Shown here one piece after another: positions 24,674 through 34,046 of a stretch of 64,000 nt of DNA. The translations under genes were made by a program, and so were the position numbers. This stretch comes from Prescottella agglutinans (lineage in GTDB: Bacteria; Actinomycetota; Actinomycetes; Mycobacteriales; Mycobacteriaceae). Below the pieces are notes generated by a model, which was not told where the DNA came from, searched no databases, and saw only the letters and a list, made by a program, of their open reading frames with translations. Position 1 is the stretch's first letter; every line of letters starts with the position of its first letter. The stretch is from contig NZ_RKLP01000001.1 of assembly GCF_004011865.1 (NCBI RefSeq), positions 558,001 to 622,000 of the forward strand. The letters run 5' to 3'.

Positions 24674-25699
24674 GTGTCCGGCGTGACTGGCTTCTCCACT
24701 CCCCTGTCCATCCTCGACCTTGCCCACGTCGGCACGGACGAAACCCCCGCGGACAGCTTCCGGGCCAGTGTGGAGATGGCCCGCAACGCGGAACGGTGGG
24801 GCTACGACCGGATCTGGTACGCCGAGCACCACAACATGGCGGCGATCGCGTCGTCGGCGACGAGCGTGTTGATCGCGCACGTCGCGGCGCACACCGAGCG
24901 GATCCGGTTGGGTGCGGGCGGCATCATGCTGCCCAACCACGCGCCGCTGACGATCGCCGAGCAGTTCGGCACCCTGGCGGAGCTGCATCCCGGGCGGATC
25001 GATCTGGGCCTGGGGCGCGCACCGGGCAGCGATCAGCAGACCATGCGGGCGCTGCGCCGCGACCCGAGTTCCGCGGACTCGTTCCCGCAGGACGTGCTCG
25101 AACTCCAGGGCTACCTGTCCGGGCCGTCGCGGATCCCCGGGGTGGAGGCGACGCCCGGCAAGGGCACGAACGTCCCGCTGTACATCCTGGGTTCGTCGCT
25201 GTTCGGCGCCCAACTGGCCGCGGCGCTGGGCCTGCCGTACGCGTTCGCGTCGCATTTCGCGCCGGGCGCACTGCTCGACGCGATCGAGATCTACCGCCGC
25301 GAGTTCCGGCCGTCGGCGCAGTTGGCCGAGCCGTACGTGATCGCCGCGGTGAACGTGATCGCCGCCGACACCGAGGAGGAGGCGGAGCGCCAGTTCCTCG
25401 AGACCAAGCGCAAGCGGGTCGGCCTGTTCGTGGGCCGCGGCCGGACGTTCACGCCCGAGGAGGCCGACATGATCCTCGAGTCGCCCGCGGGCCGGCAGGT
25501 GCTGGCGATGGTCCGGTACACCGCCGTCGGCACCCCGGCCGTGGTGCGTGACTACCTGGACCGGTTCGCCGGGCAGACCGGCGCCGACGAGCTGATGGTC
25601 GTGTCCTCGGCGACGGAGCGCACGGCATGGATGCGGTCGCTGGAACTGGTCGCCGACGTCACCGGCCTCGCGGCGCGGACGGCGGTCACAGCAGGCTGA
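24674..25699 (+). CDS. LLM-class flavin monooxygenase (luciferase-like, MsnO8-type)
   Basis: About 341 residues from GTG 24674 (a GTG three codons later is possible). The TIM-barrel luciferase-like fold is indicated by [78 protein letters not shown] and [20 protein letters not shown]. This is the pattern of the MsnO8 subgroup; such proteins use reduced FMN (or sometimes F420) to oxidise small molecules. The substrate is unknown. Its 3' end overlaps the convergent SRAP gene by 14 bp. Confidence 0.88.
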   Translation: MSGVTGFSTPLSILDLAHVGTDETPADSFRASVEMARNAERWGYDRIWYAEHHNMAAIASSATSVLIAHVAAHTERIRLGAGGIMLPNHAPLTIAEQFGTLAELHPGRIDLGLGRAPGSDQQTMRALRRDPSSADSFPQDVLELQGYLSGPSRIPGVEATPGKGTNVPLYILGSSLFGAQLAAALGLPYAFASHFAPGALLDAIEIYRREFRPSAQLAEPYVIAAVNVIAADTEEEAERQFLETKRKRVGLFVGRGRTFTPEEADMILESPAGRQVLAMVRYTAVGTPAVVRDYLDRFAGQTGADELMVVSSATERTAWMRSLELVADVTGLAARTAVTAG

Positions 25700-26444
25700 T
25701 CTGCTCGCCTGCCCGCTCGCCGTCGTCGGGAGCCAGCAGGTCGGGCCCGTTGTTGCGGACGCTGTTGACCTTGGGCGACACGCGCCGGATGTCGACGGCG
25801 GCCACGGACTCGAGGCTCGGGCGGATCAGGTCCGGGTGTCCGAGGCTGTCGGGGTCGAGCCAGGCGTCCCACCGGTCGGGCGGCAGGATCAACGGCATCC
25901 GGTCGTGGACGTTGGCGAGCTGGTCGACCGAGTCGGTGGTGAGGATCGTGGTGCTCAGCAGCGGCTGCGACGTGGGCGCCTTGGGGTCGTGCCACACCGC
26001 CCACAGGCCGGCCATGAACATCCGCTGCCCGTCGCCGCGGGACATGTAGTACGGCACCTTCACGGCCTTGCCGTCGGTGGTGGGCTCGGTCTGCCACTCG
26101 TACCAGCCGTCCATCGGGACCAGGCAGCGCTTGAACCGCAGCGACGTCTTGAACGCCGCCTTGGTGGCGACAGTTTCCGAGCGGGCGTTGAACAGCGGCG
26201 CACCCTTGCCGGGCTCGGTGGCGTACGACGGCACCAGGCCCCAGCGCATGCGGCGGATCCGACGCCACACCGGGCTGTCGTCGTCGCCGCGGTCGTGACG
26301 TGCGACGACGGTGAGCACCGGCGTCGTGGGCGCGACGTTGTAGTCCGCCGACTCGGGCCCGCCCGACTCCCCCGTCTCGTTCACCGCGTCCAGTTCGACC
26401 GCGAGCGTCGCCGGGTCGGCGGTGGTCGCATACCTGCCGCACAT
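25686..26444 (-). CDS. SRAP-domain DNA-abasic-site shield (HMCES/YedK-like, Rv3226c)
   Basis: A 252-residue SRAP protein beginning [11 protein letters not shown], so the catalytic Cys is residue 2 after Met removal. Other family marks are [59 protein letters not shown] (catalytic Glu) and [12 protein letters not shown] (catalytic His). It crosslinks to abasic sites in single-stranded DNA and protects them during replication. It is divergent from aroA across 100 bp. Confidence 0.94.
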   Translation of the reverse strand: MCGRYATTADPATLAVELDAVNETGESGGPESADYNVAPTTPVLTVVARHDRGDDDSPVWRRIRRMRWGLVPSYATEPGKGAPLFNARSETVATKAAFKTSLRFKRCLVPMDGWYEWQTEPTTDGKAVKVPYYMSRGDGQRMFMAGLWAVWHDPKAPTSQPLLSTTILTTDSVDQLANVHDRMPLILPPDRWDAWLDPDSLGHPDLIRPSLESVAAVDIRRVSPKVNSVRNNGPDLLAPDDGERAGEQISLL

Positions 26445-26544
26445 GCCTCGTACCGTCCTCTCCCGGTCGCCGACCGATGTGACCGTCCCCTCCCATGCTG
26501 GCACGCCTGGCACACACCGCCCACGCATAGGCGAAGATGGACGG

Positions 26545-27873
26545 GTGAGTCGTGAGAGCCTGTGGAGAGCGCCCCGTGCCGATGTACCCGTGAACGCGTC
26601 CGTGACGCTGCCCGGATCGAAGTCGATCACCAACCGGGCGCTCATCCTCGCCGCGCTCGCGTCCGGCCCGTCCACGATCACCGGCGCGCTGCGCAGCCGC
26701 GACACCGACCTGATGATCCAGGGCCTGCAGGCGCTCGGAGTCTCGATCACGGCGACACCCGACGCCGCGACCGGCACCACGCTGCGCGTCGCCCCGGGAC
26801 CGATGACGGGCGGCGCCGTCGACTGCGGCCTGGCCGGCACGGTGATGCGCTTCCTGCCGCCGGTCGCCGCGCTCGCCGACGGCACCGTCGCGATCGACGG
26901 TGACGAGCAGGCCCGCACCCGGCCGCTGGGCACGATCCTCGAGGCACTGCGCGGGCTGGGCGCCGACATCGACGGCGACGCGCTCCCCTTCACCGTCCGC
27001 GGCCACGGCGGCGTCCGCGGCGGGACCGTGACGATCGACGCATCCGGCTCGTCGCAGTTCGTGTCCGGACTGCTGCTGTCGTCGGCCCGCTTCGACGAGG
27101 GTGTCACCGTCCGTCACCAGGGCGGGACGCTGCCGTCGATGCCGCACATCGACATGACGGTCGAGATGCTGCGGGAGGCCGGCGTCACCGTCCACACTCC
27201 CGGCGAGAGCGGCGACGCCGACACCTGGAAGGTGTTGCCGGGCAAGATCGATCCCGTGGACTGGGTCGTCGAGCCGGATCTGTCGAACGCGACGCCGTTC
27301 CTGGCCGCGGCCGCGGTCACCGGCGGAACCGTGCGGGTGCCGCTGTGGCCGTCGCGCACGACGCAGCCGGGTGACGCGATCCGCGGCATCCTCGCCGACA
27401 TGGGCGCCGACGTCCGCCTCTCGGAGGGCACTGCCGGCACCCTCACCGTGACCGGCCCGAAGACGTTGCACGGCATCGACATCGACCTACGCGACATCGG
27501 CGAACTCACCCCCACCGTGGCGGCGCTGGCCGCGCTCGCGGACGGACCGTCGGTGCTGCGCGGCATCGCGCACCTGCGGGGCCACGAGACCGACCGACTG
27601 GCCGCGCTCGCCACCGAGATCAACAAGCTGGGCGGTGCGGTCAGCGAGACCGAGGACGGCCTGCGCATCGAGCCGCGACCGCTGCACGGCACACAGTGGC
27701 ACTCGTACGCCGATCACCGCATGGCGACCGCCGGCGCGATCCTCGGACTGGTCGTCGACGGCGTCGACATCGAGGACGTCGGCACCACCGCCAAGACGCT
27801 GCCCGGCTTCGAGAACATGTGGGCCGCAATGCTCGACGAGTCCGCATCCGCCGAGCAGGGGGCGCTGTCCTGA
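26545..27873 (+). CDS. aroA: 3-phosphoshikimate 1-carboxyvinyltransferase (EPSP synthase)
   Basis: A 442-residue enzyme from GTG 26545. Family motifs: [20 protein letters not shown] (shikimate/PEP site), [51 protein letters not shown]-type region ([19 protein letters not shown]) and [15 protein letters not shown]. It converts shikimate-3-phosphate and PEP to EPSP in the chorismate pathway. The stop codon overlaps the start of rsgA, matching the M. tuberculosis Rv3227-Rv3228 pair. Confidence 0.96.
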   Translation: MSRESLWRAPRADVPVNASVTLPGSKSITNRALILAALASGPSTITGALRSRDTDLMIQGLQALGVSITATPDAATGTTLRVAPGPMTGGAVDCGLAGTVMRFLPPVAALADGTVAIDGDEQARTRPLGTILEALRGLGADIDGDALPFTVRGHGGVRGGTVTIDASGSSQFVSGLLLSSARFDEGVTVRHQGGTLPSMPHIDMTVEMLREAGVTVHTPGESGDADTWKVLPGKIDPVDWVVEPDLSNATPFLAAAAVTGGTVRVPLWPSRTTQPGDAIRGILADMGADVRLSEGTAGTLTVTGPKTLHGIDIDLRDIGELTPTVAALAALADGPSVLRGIAHLRGHETDRLAALATEINKLGGAVSETEDGLRIEPRPLHGTQWHSYADHRMATAGAILGLVVDGVDIEDVGTTAKTLPGFENMWAAMLDESASAEQGALS

Positions 27874-28862
27874 GCCGCCGGCAGTACGACGAATCCGACG
27901 TCCGGATCCGCCCGGGCAAGGGTTCGCGTCCCCGGACGAAGAACCGGCCCGAGCACGCCGACGCCGCGGACGCGATGGTCGTCTCGAAGGACCGGGGCCG
28001 CTGGGGCGTCGTGCTGGGCGGCGACCCGGACCGTCCCGTGGTCACGATGCGGGCCCGGGAACTGGGCCGCACCCCGATCGTGGTGGGCGACCAGGTGAGT
28101 GTCGTCGGCGATCTGTCCGGCAAGCCGGACACCCTCGCGCGGATCGTGCGGGTCGCCGACCGGACGACGGTGCTGCGCCGCACCGCCGACGACACCGACC
28201 CCTTCGAACGGATCGTCGTCGCGAACGCGGAGCAACTGCTGATCGTCGTCGCGCTGGCCGACCCGCCGCCGCGGACCGGTTTCGTCGAACGCGCCCTCGT
28301 CGCCGCCTACGTCGGTGGGCTGAAACCGATTCTGTGCCTGACCAAGAGCGATCTCGCGCTGCCGGACGAGTTCGCCGCGACGTTCGCCGACCTCGACATC
28401 CCCGTCGTGGTCGCCGGCCGGGACGACCCGATCGAACCGGTGACGGAGATCCTCGAGGGCCGACTGACCGCGCTGATCGGCCACTCGGGTGTCGGCAAGT
28501 CCACGATGGTCAACCGCCTGGTGCCCGACGCGGACCGGGCGACGGGCGTGGTGTCCGGCGTCGGCAAGGGCCGGCACACGTCGACGCAGTCGGTGGCGCT
28601 GCCGCTGCCCGGTGGCGGCTGGGTGGTGGACACGCCGGGCATCCGGTCGTTCGGGCTGGCGCACATCTCCCCCGAGAACGTCGTCGATGCCTTCACCGAC
28701 CTGGCCGCGGCCGCCGAGGACTGTCCCCGCGGATGCACGCACCTGGGACCGCCGGCGGACCCCGAATGCGCCCTGGACAAGCTGGAAGGCAAGTCCGCGG
28801 GCCGCGTCGAGGCGGTGCGCCGACTGCTCGTCGCCCTGATGTCGAACGAGTCCTGGACGTAA
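27870..28862 (+). CDS. rsgA: Ribosome small-subunit biogenesis GTPase RsgA
   Basis: A 330-residue circularly permuted GTPase. An OB-fold start ([19 protein letters not shown]) is followed by G4 TKSDLALP, G1 [15 protein letters not shown]2 and G3 ([11 protein letters not shown]), and a C-terminal zinc knuckle [18 protein letters not shown]. The start is unusual: the family N-terminus ([10 protein letters not shown]) begins right after a CTG at 27870 that overlaps the aroA TGA (CTGA). No nearby ATG or GTG fits, so CTG initiation with translational coupling is likely. The product matures the 30S subunit. Confidence 0.93.
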   Translation: MSRRQYDESDVRIRPGKGSRPRTKNRPEHADAADAMVVSKDRGRWGVVLGGDPDRPVVTMRARELGRTPIVVGDQVSVVGDLSGKPDTLARIVRVADRTTVLRRTADDTDPFERIVVANAEQLLIVVALADPPPRTGFVERALVAAYVGGLKPILCLTKSDLALPDEFAATFADLDIPVVVAGRDDPIEPVTEILEGRLTALIGHSGVGKSTMVNRLVPDADRATGVVSGVGKGRHTSTQSVALPLPGGGWVVDTPGIRSFGLAHISPENVVDAFTDLAAAAEDCPRGCTHLGPPADPECALDKLEGKSAGRVEAVRRLLVALMSNESWT

Positions 28863-28867
28863 GCCAG

Positions 28868-28880
28868 GTATCTGATACCG
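28868..28880. promoter_or_regulatory. Perfect 13-bp palindrome upstream of the CocE-type gene
   Basis: GGTATC-T-GATACC, 78 bp before the hydrolase start codon and just after rsgA. It could be an operator; no candidate regulator is adjacent. Confidence 0.4.
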
Positions 28881-28958
28881 GCAGTACCAAATTCCCGCCG
28901 GAAACCGTTAGGGTGTGCCCAGGATCACGATCCGAAGCCATCCGACCGGGGGGACACC

Positions 28959-30980
28959 GTGCGAAGTCTGCTGCGCCACGCCTGCTCGAGATACGCCGCA
29001 CCCGCGCTCGCCGCCGCGACGGCCGTCGCGGTCGGCATGACCGCCGGTACGCCCGTCGCGGCCGCCGATCCCGCCGGCGGAGCCGACGGGCAGGCGTGGA
29101 CCGCGACGACCGACGGACCGGACCAGTACCCGGGCATCGCCGTCCAGGAGGACGTCCCGATCCGGATGAGCGACGGCGTCGTGCTCCGCGCGAGCGTCTA
29201 CCGCCCGGCCGACGCCTCCGGCACCGCGATCGACACCCAGCTGCCGACAATCTTCAACATCACGCCGTACACGCGCCTGGTCCCGGCCCTGGCCGACGCC
29301 GCGAGCGCCCATCCGGTGCTGGGGCAGGCCGTCGACCAACTCGGTGCCGCCGACCTGTCCGGTACTCCCCTCGACGGGCTCACCGAACTGACCGGCGGGC
29401 TGGGCGGCGGGCTGCTGCGCACGTTCGGCGTCAACCGCGACCTGGTGCAGAACGGGTACGTCCAGGTGGTCGTCGACGTCCGCGGCACCGGCTACTCGGA
29501 GGGCGTCTGGGACGTCCTGGGTGATCGTGAGCAGCAGGACACCGTCGAGGTGTTCGACTGGGCCCGATCCCAGCCGTGGTCGGACGGCACGCTCGGCATG
29601 GCCGGCGTCTCGTACTCCGCGATCAACAGCCTGCACGCCGCCGACAAGCAACCGCAAGGCCTGAAGGCCATCTTCCCGGTCGAGCCGTCCGAGGACCTGG
29701 CCCGCGAGATCGTCGCGACCGGTGGAGCATTCGGCGCCGGCTTCATGCCGGCGTGGCTGATCGCGGTCAACGGCCTCAAGTTCGCCCCGATCGACTCGCT
29801 GCTGCGCGGCGACTTCGACCCGCAGTGGCTCGCCGACCGACTGGCGGATCCGGCGGTGATGTTCCCGCAGATGCTCGACGCCGTCCTCGACGGACGCGGC
29901 GAGGCGTCGGACGACGGCCCCTTCTACGACGAGCGCAACGCCGATGTCGAGCGGATCCAGGTGCCCACGTTCGTCACCGGCGGCTGGCACGACATCTTCG
30001 GCCGCGGCGAGTCCCGGATCTTCGACCGACTGCAGTTGCCGGCCGGGCAGAAGCAACTGCTGATGGGCAACGGCTACCACCTCAATCCCGGACTCGGGCA
30101 CGGCAAGGAGGGCGCGCCGCCGCGCCTGGACGTCCTCGAACGCGCGTGGTTCGACAAGTGGCTCAAGGGAATCGACAACGGCATCGACCAGTACGGCCCG
30201 GCCACGCTGTACCGGCAGGGCGACGGCTGGATCACCGCGTCGCAGTTCCCGCGCGCGGGTGCCGAGTACCAGCGCCTGTACCTGAGCGGGACACCGTCGG
30301 GGTCGGCCCCGCACGCCGTGGTCGACGGCTCGCTGACCACCGGCGCGCCGACGACGCCGAGCACCCACACCGTCGCACCGGGGCTGCGCGCGGCGTGCTC
30401 GCGGGACACCGCGCAGGGCACCGCGGGAATCGGCGCGATCCTGGGTTCGGCCTGCACCGAGGACGCCCGCTTCGCGGAGGCCGAGGCGTTGACGTTCACG
30501 ACCGCACCGGTCACCGAGGCGACGGAGATCTCCGGCCCCATCGCCGTGCACCTGCTCACCACCACCGACGCGACCGACGGGTTCTGGTCGGTCACGGTCA
30601 ACGACGTCGCCCCCGACGGCCGGTCGACGGTCGTCACCAACGGGGCACTGCTGTCGTCGCGCGGCGCCCTCGACCAGTCGACGAGTGCGAAGGACTCCTC
30701 CGGCGCCTACACGGTCCCGGTCGCGGACCTGGGCGCCGACACCAAGCAGGTCGTCACACCCGGAGTACCGCTCGTCCTCGACATCGGGCTGAACGGCACC
30801 GAGGCGAAGCTCGCGCCCGGTCACCGCCTGCGCGTGGACATCTCGGCCGCGAGTTTCCCGCGCTACCTGTCGATGCTGCCGGACCTGCAGGCGACCGGGC
30901 TGAAGCCGCAGCGCCTGCTGATCGACCCGGCGAATCCGAGTTTCGTCAACGTCCCGGTCGTCGGCAAGGCCGGCTGGTGA
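28959..30980 (+). CDS. Secreted CocE/NonD-family serine hydrolase
   Basis: A 673-residue protein from GTG 28959. A signal peptide with a basic start and Ala-rich core (YAAPALAAATAVAVGMTAGT) is probably cleaved near VAAADP. The alpha/beta hydrolase N-domain contains PTIFNITPYTRLV, VVVDVRGTGYSEGVWD (typical CocE) and the nucleophile elbow GMAGVSYSAINSL; the later GNGYHLNPGLGHGKEG carries the catalytic His region. The C-terminal jelly-roll X-Pro-dipeptidyl-peptidase domain includes ISGPIAVHLLTTTD and PGHRLRVDISAASFPRYL. Members hydrolyse esters or X-Pro peptides; mycobacterial relatives are annotated as such without known substrate. An insertion of about 50 residues (ALADAASAHPVLGQAVDQLG and following) between the first strands is unusual. 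A strong terminator follows. Confidence 0.9.
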   Translation: MRSLLRHACSRYAAPALAAATAVAVGMTAGTPVAAADPAGGADGQAWTATTDGPDQYPGIAVQEDVPIRMSDGVVLRASVYRPADASGTAIDTQLPTIFNITPYTRLVPALADAASAHPVLGQAVDQLGAADLSGTPLDGLTELTGGLGGGLLRTFGVNRDLVQNGYVQVVVDVRGTGYSEGVWDVLGDREQQDTVEVFDWARSQPWSDGTLGMAGVSYSAINSLHAADKQPQGLKAIFPVEPSEDLAREIVATGGAFGAGFMPAWLIAVNGLKFAPIDSLLRGDFDPQWLADRLADPAVMFPQMLDAVLDGRGEASDDGPFYDERNADVERIQVPTFVTGGWHDIFGRGESRIFDRLQLPAGQKQLLMGNGYHLNPGLGHGKEGAPPRLDVLERAWFDKWLKGIDNGIDQYGPATLYRQGDGWITASQFPRAGAEYQRLYLSGTPSGSAPHAVVDGSLTTGAPTTPSTHTVAPGLRAACSRDTAQGTAGIGAILGSACTEDARFAEAEALTFTTAPVTEATEISGPIAVHLLTTTDATDGFWSVTVNDVAPDGRSTVVTNGALLSSRGALDQSTSAKDSSGAYTVPVADLGADTKQVVTPGVPLVLDIGLNGTEAKLAPGHRLRVDISAASFPRYLSMLPDLQATGLKPQRLLIDPANPSFVNVPVVGKAGW

Positions 30981-30999
30981 CGCAGCCCGACCCCGGACG

Positions 31000-31036
31000 C
31001 GAAACGCCCGCCCCGGCTTCCGGGGCGGGCGTTTCG
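31000..31036. terminator. Bidirectional terminator
   Basis: A perfect 16-bp stem (left arm 31000-31015 CGAAACGCCCGCCCCG, right arm 31021-31036) with a 5-nt loop, between the hydrolase and the convergent OYE-type gene. The arms end in GAAA/TTTC. Confidence 0.9.
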
Positions 31037-31055
31037 CCGCCTGTCGCGCGCAGGG

Positions 31056-32342
31056 TCACGCGGGTGTGATCGGCAGTTCCTTCGACCGGTCGGCGCTGAA
31101 CGGCGTCGCCTCGCCGGACCCTGCCGCGCCGTGGGCGCTGTCCGGATCGAGGACGCAGTGCGTGCGCCCGTACACGGTGTACATGCACTTGTTGTTGTGA
31201 TTGCAGCGGCCGGTGACGGTGCGGTCGGCCTTGATACGGCTGATCAGATCCGGCTCCCGCAGCAGCGCGCGGCCCATCGCGACGAAGCCGAAGCCCTCTC
31301 GCATGCCGGTCGCGATGTGGTCGTAGTTGTTGATGCCGCCCAACAGGATCAGTTGCGTGTTCGACACGACCGGAACGAACTGGCGCGCCGATTCGAGCAT
31401 GTACAGGTCCTCGTACGGGTAGGTGCCCAACGCCCTCTTGCCGAAGAGCCGGACGCCGGTCTTGAACGGCTCCTTCATCACGGCCGCGAACTCGTCGACG
31501 GGGACGTCACCGCGGAAGAGGTACATCTGCTTGAAGAACGACGACCCCTGGGTCAGTTCGATGGCGTCGAGGTTGCGGTCCTGGTCGAGTAGCTGCACGG
31601 TCCGCAGGGACTCGGAGAGCCAGATACTCCCCCGGATGCCGTCGTCCATGCTGATCTTGGCGGTGACGGCGATGCGGTCACCGACGACCTCGCGGACACG
31701 CTGAGCGATCTCGCGCACCAGCCGGGACCGGTTGTCGATCGTGCCTCCGTATTCGTCCTTGCGGCGGTTGAGCAGTGGGCTCAGGAACGAGCTCGGCAGG
31801 TAGAGGTGACCGAAGTGCAGCTCCACCGCGTCGAATCCCGCCTCCATGGCGATCTTCGCGGCCTCCCCGAACTGGTCGATCACGCGGCGGATCTCCGATG
31901 CGGTGATCTCCCGGCAGTATTCCAGTGACGACGGGTTGATCACCCGGCTCGGCGACATCGCCGTCACGCCGGTGATCTTCTTCGACGCCACCACGCCGGC
32001 GTGGCCGAGCTGAGCGGCGATGGCACCGCCCGCGTCGTGCACCGCATCGGTCAACCGTCGCAGGCCGGGCAGTGCTTTGCTGCTCATCAGAATCTGCCCG
32101 GGCGCGCTGGCTCCTTCGGGAGCGACACAGCAGTACGCGACCGTGGTCATGCCGACGCCGCCGCGAACGAAGCCGAGATGGAAGTCGATCAGGTCGTCCG
32201 TGACGAGCCCCTCGGGGGACCGTCCCTCAGACGTGGCGGCCTTGACGATGCGATTGCGGAGCCGCACCGGCCCCAAGGTTGCCGGGGCGAATGGGTCCGG
32301 GGTCACCGATGCCGTGTCGGTGGGAAGTCCTGCGATGGTCAT
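31056..32342 (-). CDS. NADH:flavin oxidoreductase, Old Yellow Enzyme family
   Basis: A 428-residue FMN-dependent reductase from ATG 32342 (AAGGG upstream). OYE-type marks: FAPATLGPVRLRNRIVKAAT, AQLGHAGVV (His/Asn substrate region), AVELHFGHLYLPSSFLSPLL with NRRKDEYGGTIDNRSRL, and GFGFVAMGRALLREPDLI. A C-terminal segment has CNHNNKCMYTVYGRTHC, a Cys cluster suggestive of the 2,4-dienoyl-CoA reductase-like branch that carries an iron-sulfur motif, although here the chain ends without a fused FAD/NAD domain. It is convergent with the CocE-type gene. Substrate unknown; enoates or steroid enones are possible. Confidence 0.9.
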   Translation of the reverse strand: MTIAGLPTDTASVTPDPFAPATLGPVRLRNRIVKAATSEGRSPEGLVTDDLIDFHLGFVRGGVGMTTVAYCCVAPEGASAPGQILMSSKALPGLRRLTDAVHDAGGAIAAQLGHAGVVASKKITGVTAMSPSRVINPSSLEYCREITASEIRRVIDQFGEAAKIAMEAGFDAVELHFGHLYLPSSFLSPLLNRRKDEYGGTIDNRSRLVREIAQRVREVVGDRIAVTAKISMDDGIRGSIWLSESLRTVQLLDQDRNLDAIELTQGSSFFKQMYLFRGDVPVDEFAAVMKEPFKTGVRLFGKRALGTYPYEDLYMLESARQFVPVVSNTQLILLGGINNYDHIATGMREGFGFVAMGRALLREPDLISRIKADRTVTGRCNHNNKCMYTVYGRTHCVLDPDSAHGAAGSGEATPFSADRSKELPITPA

Positions 32343-32453
32343 GAGTCGCCCTTCACTCGATCCAGTGTGACGGGCACCACGATTCGTGGAGGCCACCGCA
32401 GCGTCAATACGGTGTCCCTTCCAACGGACAACCCGACCGGATCGGATGTGCGC

Positions 32454-32837
32454 TCAGTCCGCGCCGCGGGCGCGCGCCGCGAGGGCGCGATACTCCTCGT
32501 CGGTGATCGCGCCGGAGTCGAGCAACGACTTCGCCGTCGCGAGGTCCCGTTCGGACGACCTGCCGGTCGTCTCCCGGATGTAGTCCTCCTCGGCCTGCCG
32601 GAAGTGCCGGTCCGCGGCCGCGGCCCGATCCACCATGCCGTGACCGCGTGCGATCAGGTACACCACTTCCCCGATGACGGGAAGGACGAACAGGACCAAG
32701 ACCCACACCGCCTTCCCCCAACCCGGGGTCCGGTGGTCCCGGAACAGATCGGTGAGGATCGCGAAGAGCACCATAATGTAGGCCGCGAACGCGAAGCACG
32801 CGAAGACGAGCCAGAAGAAATCCCAGAACGAGTCCAT
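32454..32837 (-). CDS. Small membrane protein with PLDc_N and SHOCT domains
   Basis: A 127-residue protein. It has two membrane helices (FWDFFWLVFACFAFAAYIMV and AVWVLVLFVLPVIGEVVYLI with the PLDc_N pattern) and a C-terminal SHOCT motif (DLATAKSLLDSGAITDEEYR). Such proteins are common in actinobacteria and have no assigned function. It is located 111 bp upstream of the OYE-type gene, on the same strand, so co-transcription is uncertain. Confidence 0.85.
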   Translation of the reverse strand: MDSFWDFFWLVFACFAFAAYIMVLFAILTDLFRDHRTPGWGKAVWVLVLFVLPVIGEVVYLIARGHGMVDRAAAADRHFRQAEEDYIRETTGRSSERDLATAKSLLDSGAITDEEYRALAARARGAD

Positions 32838-32969
32838 CGTCCGCTCCGTTCCCAGACCATGTCGACCAGACCCCTGCCCGTCAACTGTACTGTCCCGCCC
32901 GCGAGCGCGTGTGATCCAGAAATCACCCGGGCGAACGCGATCGGTTCGTGCGCCGGATACATTTCGCCC

Positions 32970-34046
32970 ATGAGCGACTCCCCTGTCAGCACAATGGCTC
33001 TTGCACAGCGACTGGTCGCTCTCCTCGAGACGGGCCAACGCCAGTCGACCTACAAGCTCGCAACCTTGATGGCGTTGATCGATGCCTGCGTCGAGAACTT
33101 CCCGGCTGCCGACAGCACTCTCGCGGTGCCGATCCAGGAAATCGCGCATCGTGTAATCGCCTACTACTGGAATCAATCGCGGCCATACGACGAGCGCGGC
33201 CTTCTGTCCCAGAACAAGAACGGCGGGAGATCGATCCCCGATCTGATCGCTCCCGTTCGGAATACCTTGATGGGCCAACGCGTCCGAACCGCTGAGGCTG
33301 CACGCGAGGCCGAAGCCCCTGAGTATCTGAGGTTGGCACGGAAGGTCGAGCGAATCGTTGCACAGCTGCCGTTGACGCACCTCCAGACAGTTCCCGCACG
33401 CGGCAGCGGCGTAGGACGCCAGGACTTCATCTTCGACGCATCCCGTCTCCACAAGAAAATGACCCTCGCCGAACTCGATGCTCATGGGCCGATCGTGTTG
33501 CACGCCGGAGTCGCGAAGGCGTTGCGAGAGCTCGCGCCGCTACTCAAGCCGATGTTGGAGATGCTCTGGGCGACGGACGTCGCAAACATGAACCGGAGCC
33601 ACCTCGAGACGGACGACATCGCTGGATTCCTGTTCGGATCCGACCGAACCGCGCTGACATCCTTGACCCCGCATCTGCGCGATCTGCAAGACAACCGATG
33701 CTTTTACTGCGACAGGACCGTTCAGACCGCACACGTGGACCACGTGCTGCCCTGGTCACGAATCCCCATCGACGGAGTCGCCAATCTCGTCCTCACCGAC
33801 GACCGCTGCAACCTGTCGAAATTGGCGAGCCTGCCGGTTCCCGAGCACCTCTCGCGGGCACTCTCCCGGCCGGCGCTGGACTTGGCCGAGGTGTCGAAGA
33901 TGACCCGGTTCCCGGTCCTGCTGGATCGGACACAGCGCGCATCACTTGGCCTGTACGGCACGATTGCGCCCGGATCCCCGCTGTGGCAGGCACCGAATCG
34001 GTATGTGCCACACCGGGAACCCGGGCGTCGGTCGTTCTCGTTCTAG
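32970..34046 (+). CDS. Orphan HNH-endonuclease-domain protein
   Basis: A 358-residue protein from ATG 32970. The N-terminal helical part starts LAQRLVALLETGQRQSTYKL and continues VPIQEIAHRVIAYYWNQSRP. The C-terminal HNH fold is DNRCFYCDRTVQTAHVDHVL followed by NLVLTDDRCNLSK, giving the CxxC zinc pair, the D-H catalytic centre and the final Asn. This N-terminal/HNH pairing occurs in many dispersed nuclease genes whose role is thought to be in defence against foreign DNA, but this is inference. Codon use is less GC-biased than in the neighbours and there is no partner methylase. The 3' end overlaps the desaturase gene by 4 bp (CTAG). Confidence 0.85.
   Translation: MSDSPVSTMALAQRLVALLETGQRQSTYKLATLMALIDACVENFPAADSTLAVPIQEIAHRVIAYYWNQSRPYDERGLLSQNKNGGRSIPDLIAPVRNTLMGQRVRTAEAAREAEAPEYLRLARKVERIVAQLPLTHLQTVPARGSGVGRQDFIFDASRLHKKMTLAELDAHGPIVLHAGVAKALRELAPLLKPMLEMLWATDVANMNRSHLETDDIAGFLFGSDRTALTSLTPHLRDLQDNRCFYCDRTVQTAHVDHVLPWSRIPIDGVANLVLTDDRCNLSKLASLPVPEHLSRALSRPALDLAEVSKMTRFPVLLDRTQRASLGLYGTIAPGSPLWQAPNRYVPHREPGRRSFSF

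Noticed and set aside
32354-32367. CACT-N6-AGTG inverted repeat just upstream of the OYE-type start codon
   Set aside because: Short repeat adjoining the ribosome binding site; expected by chance at this length in GC-rich DNA and with no second copy.
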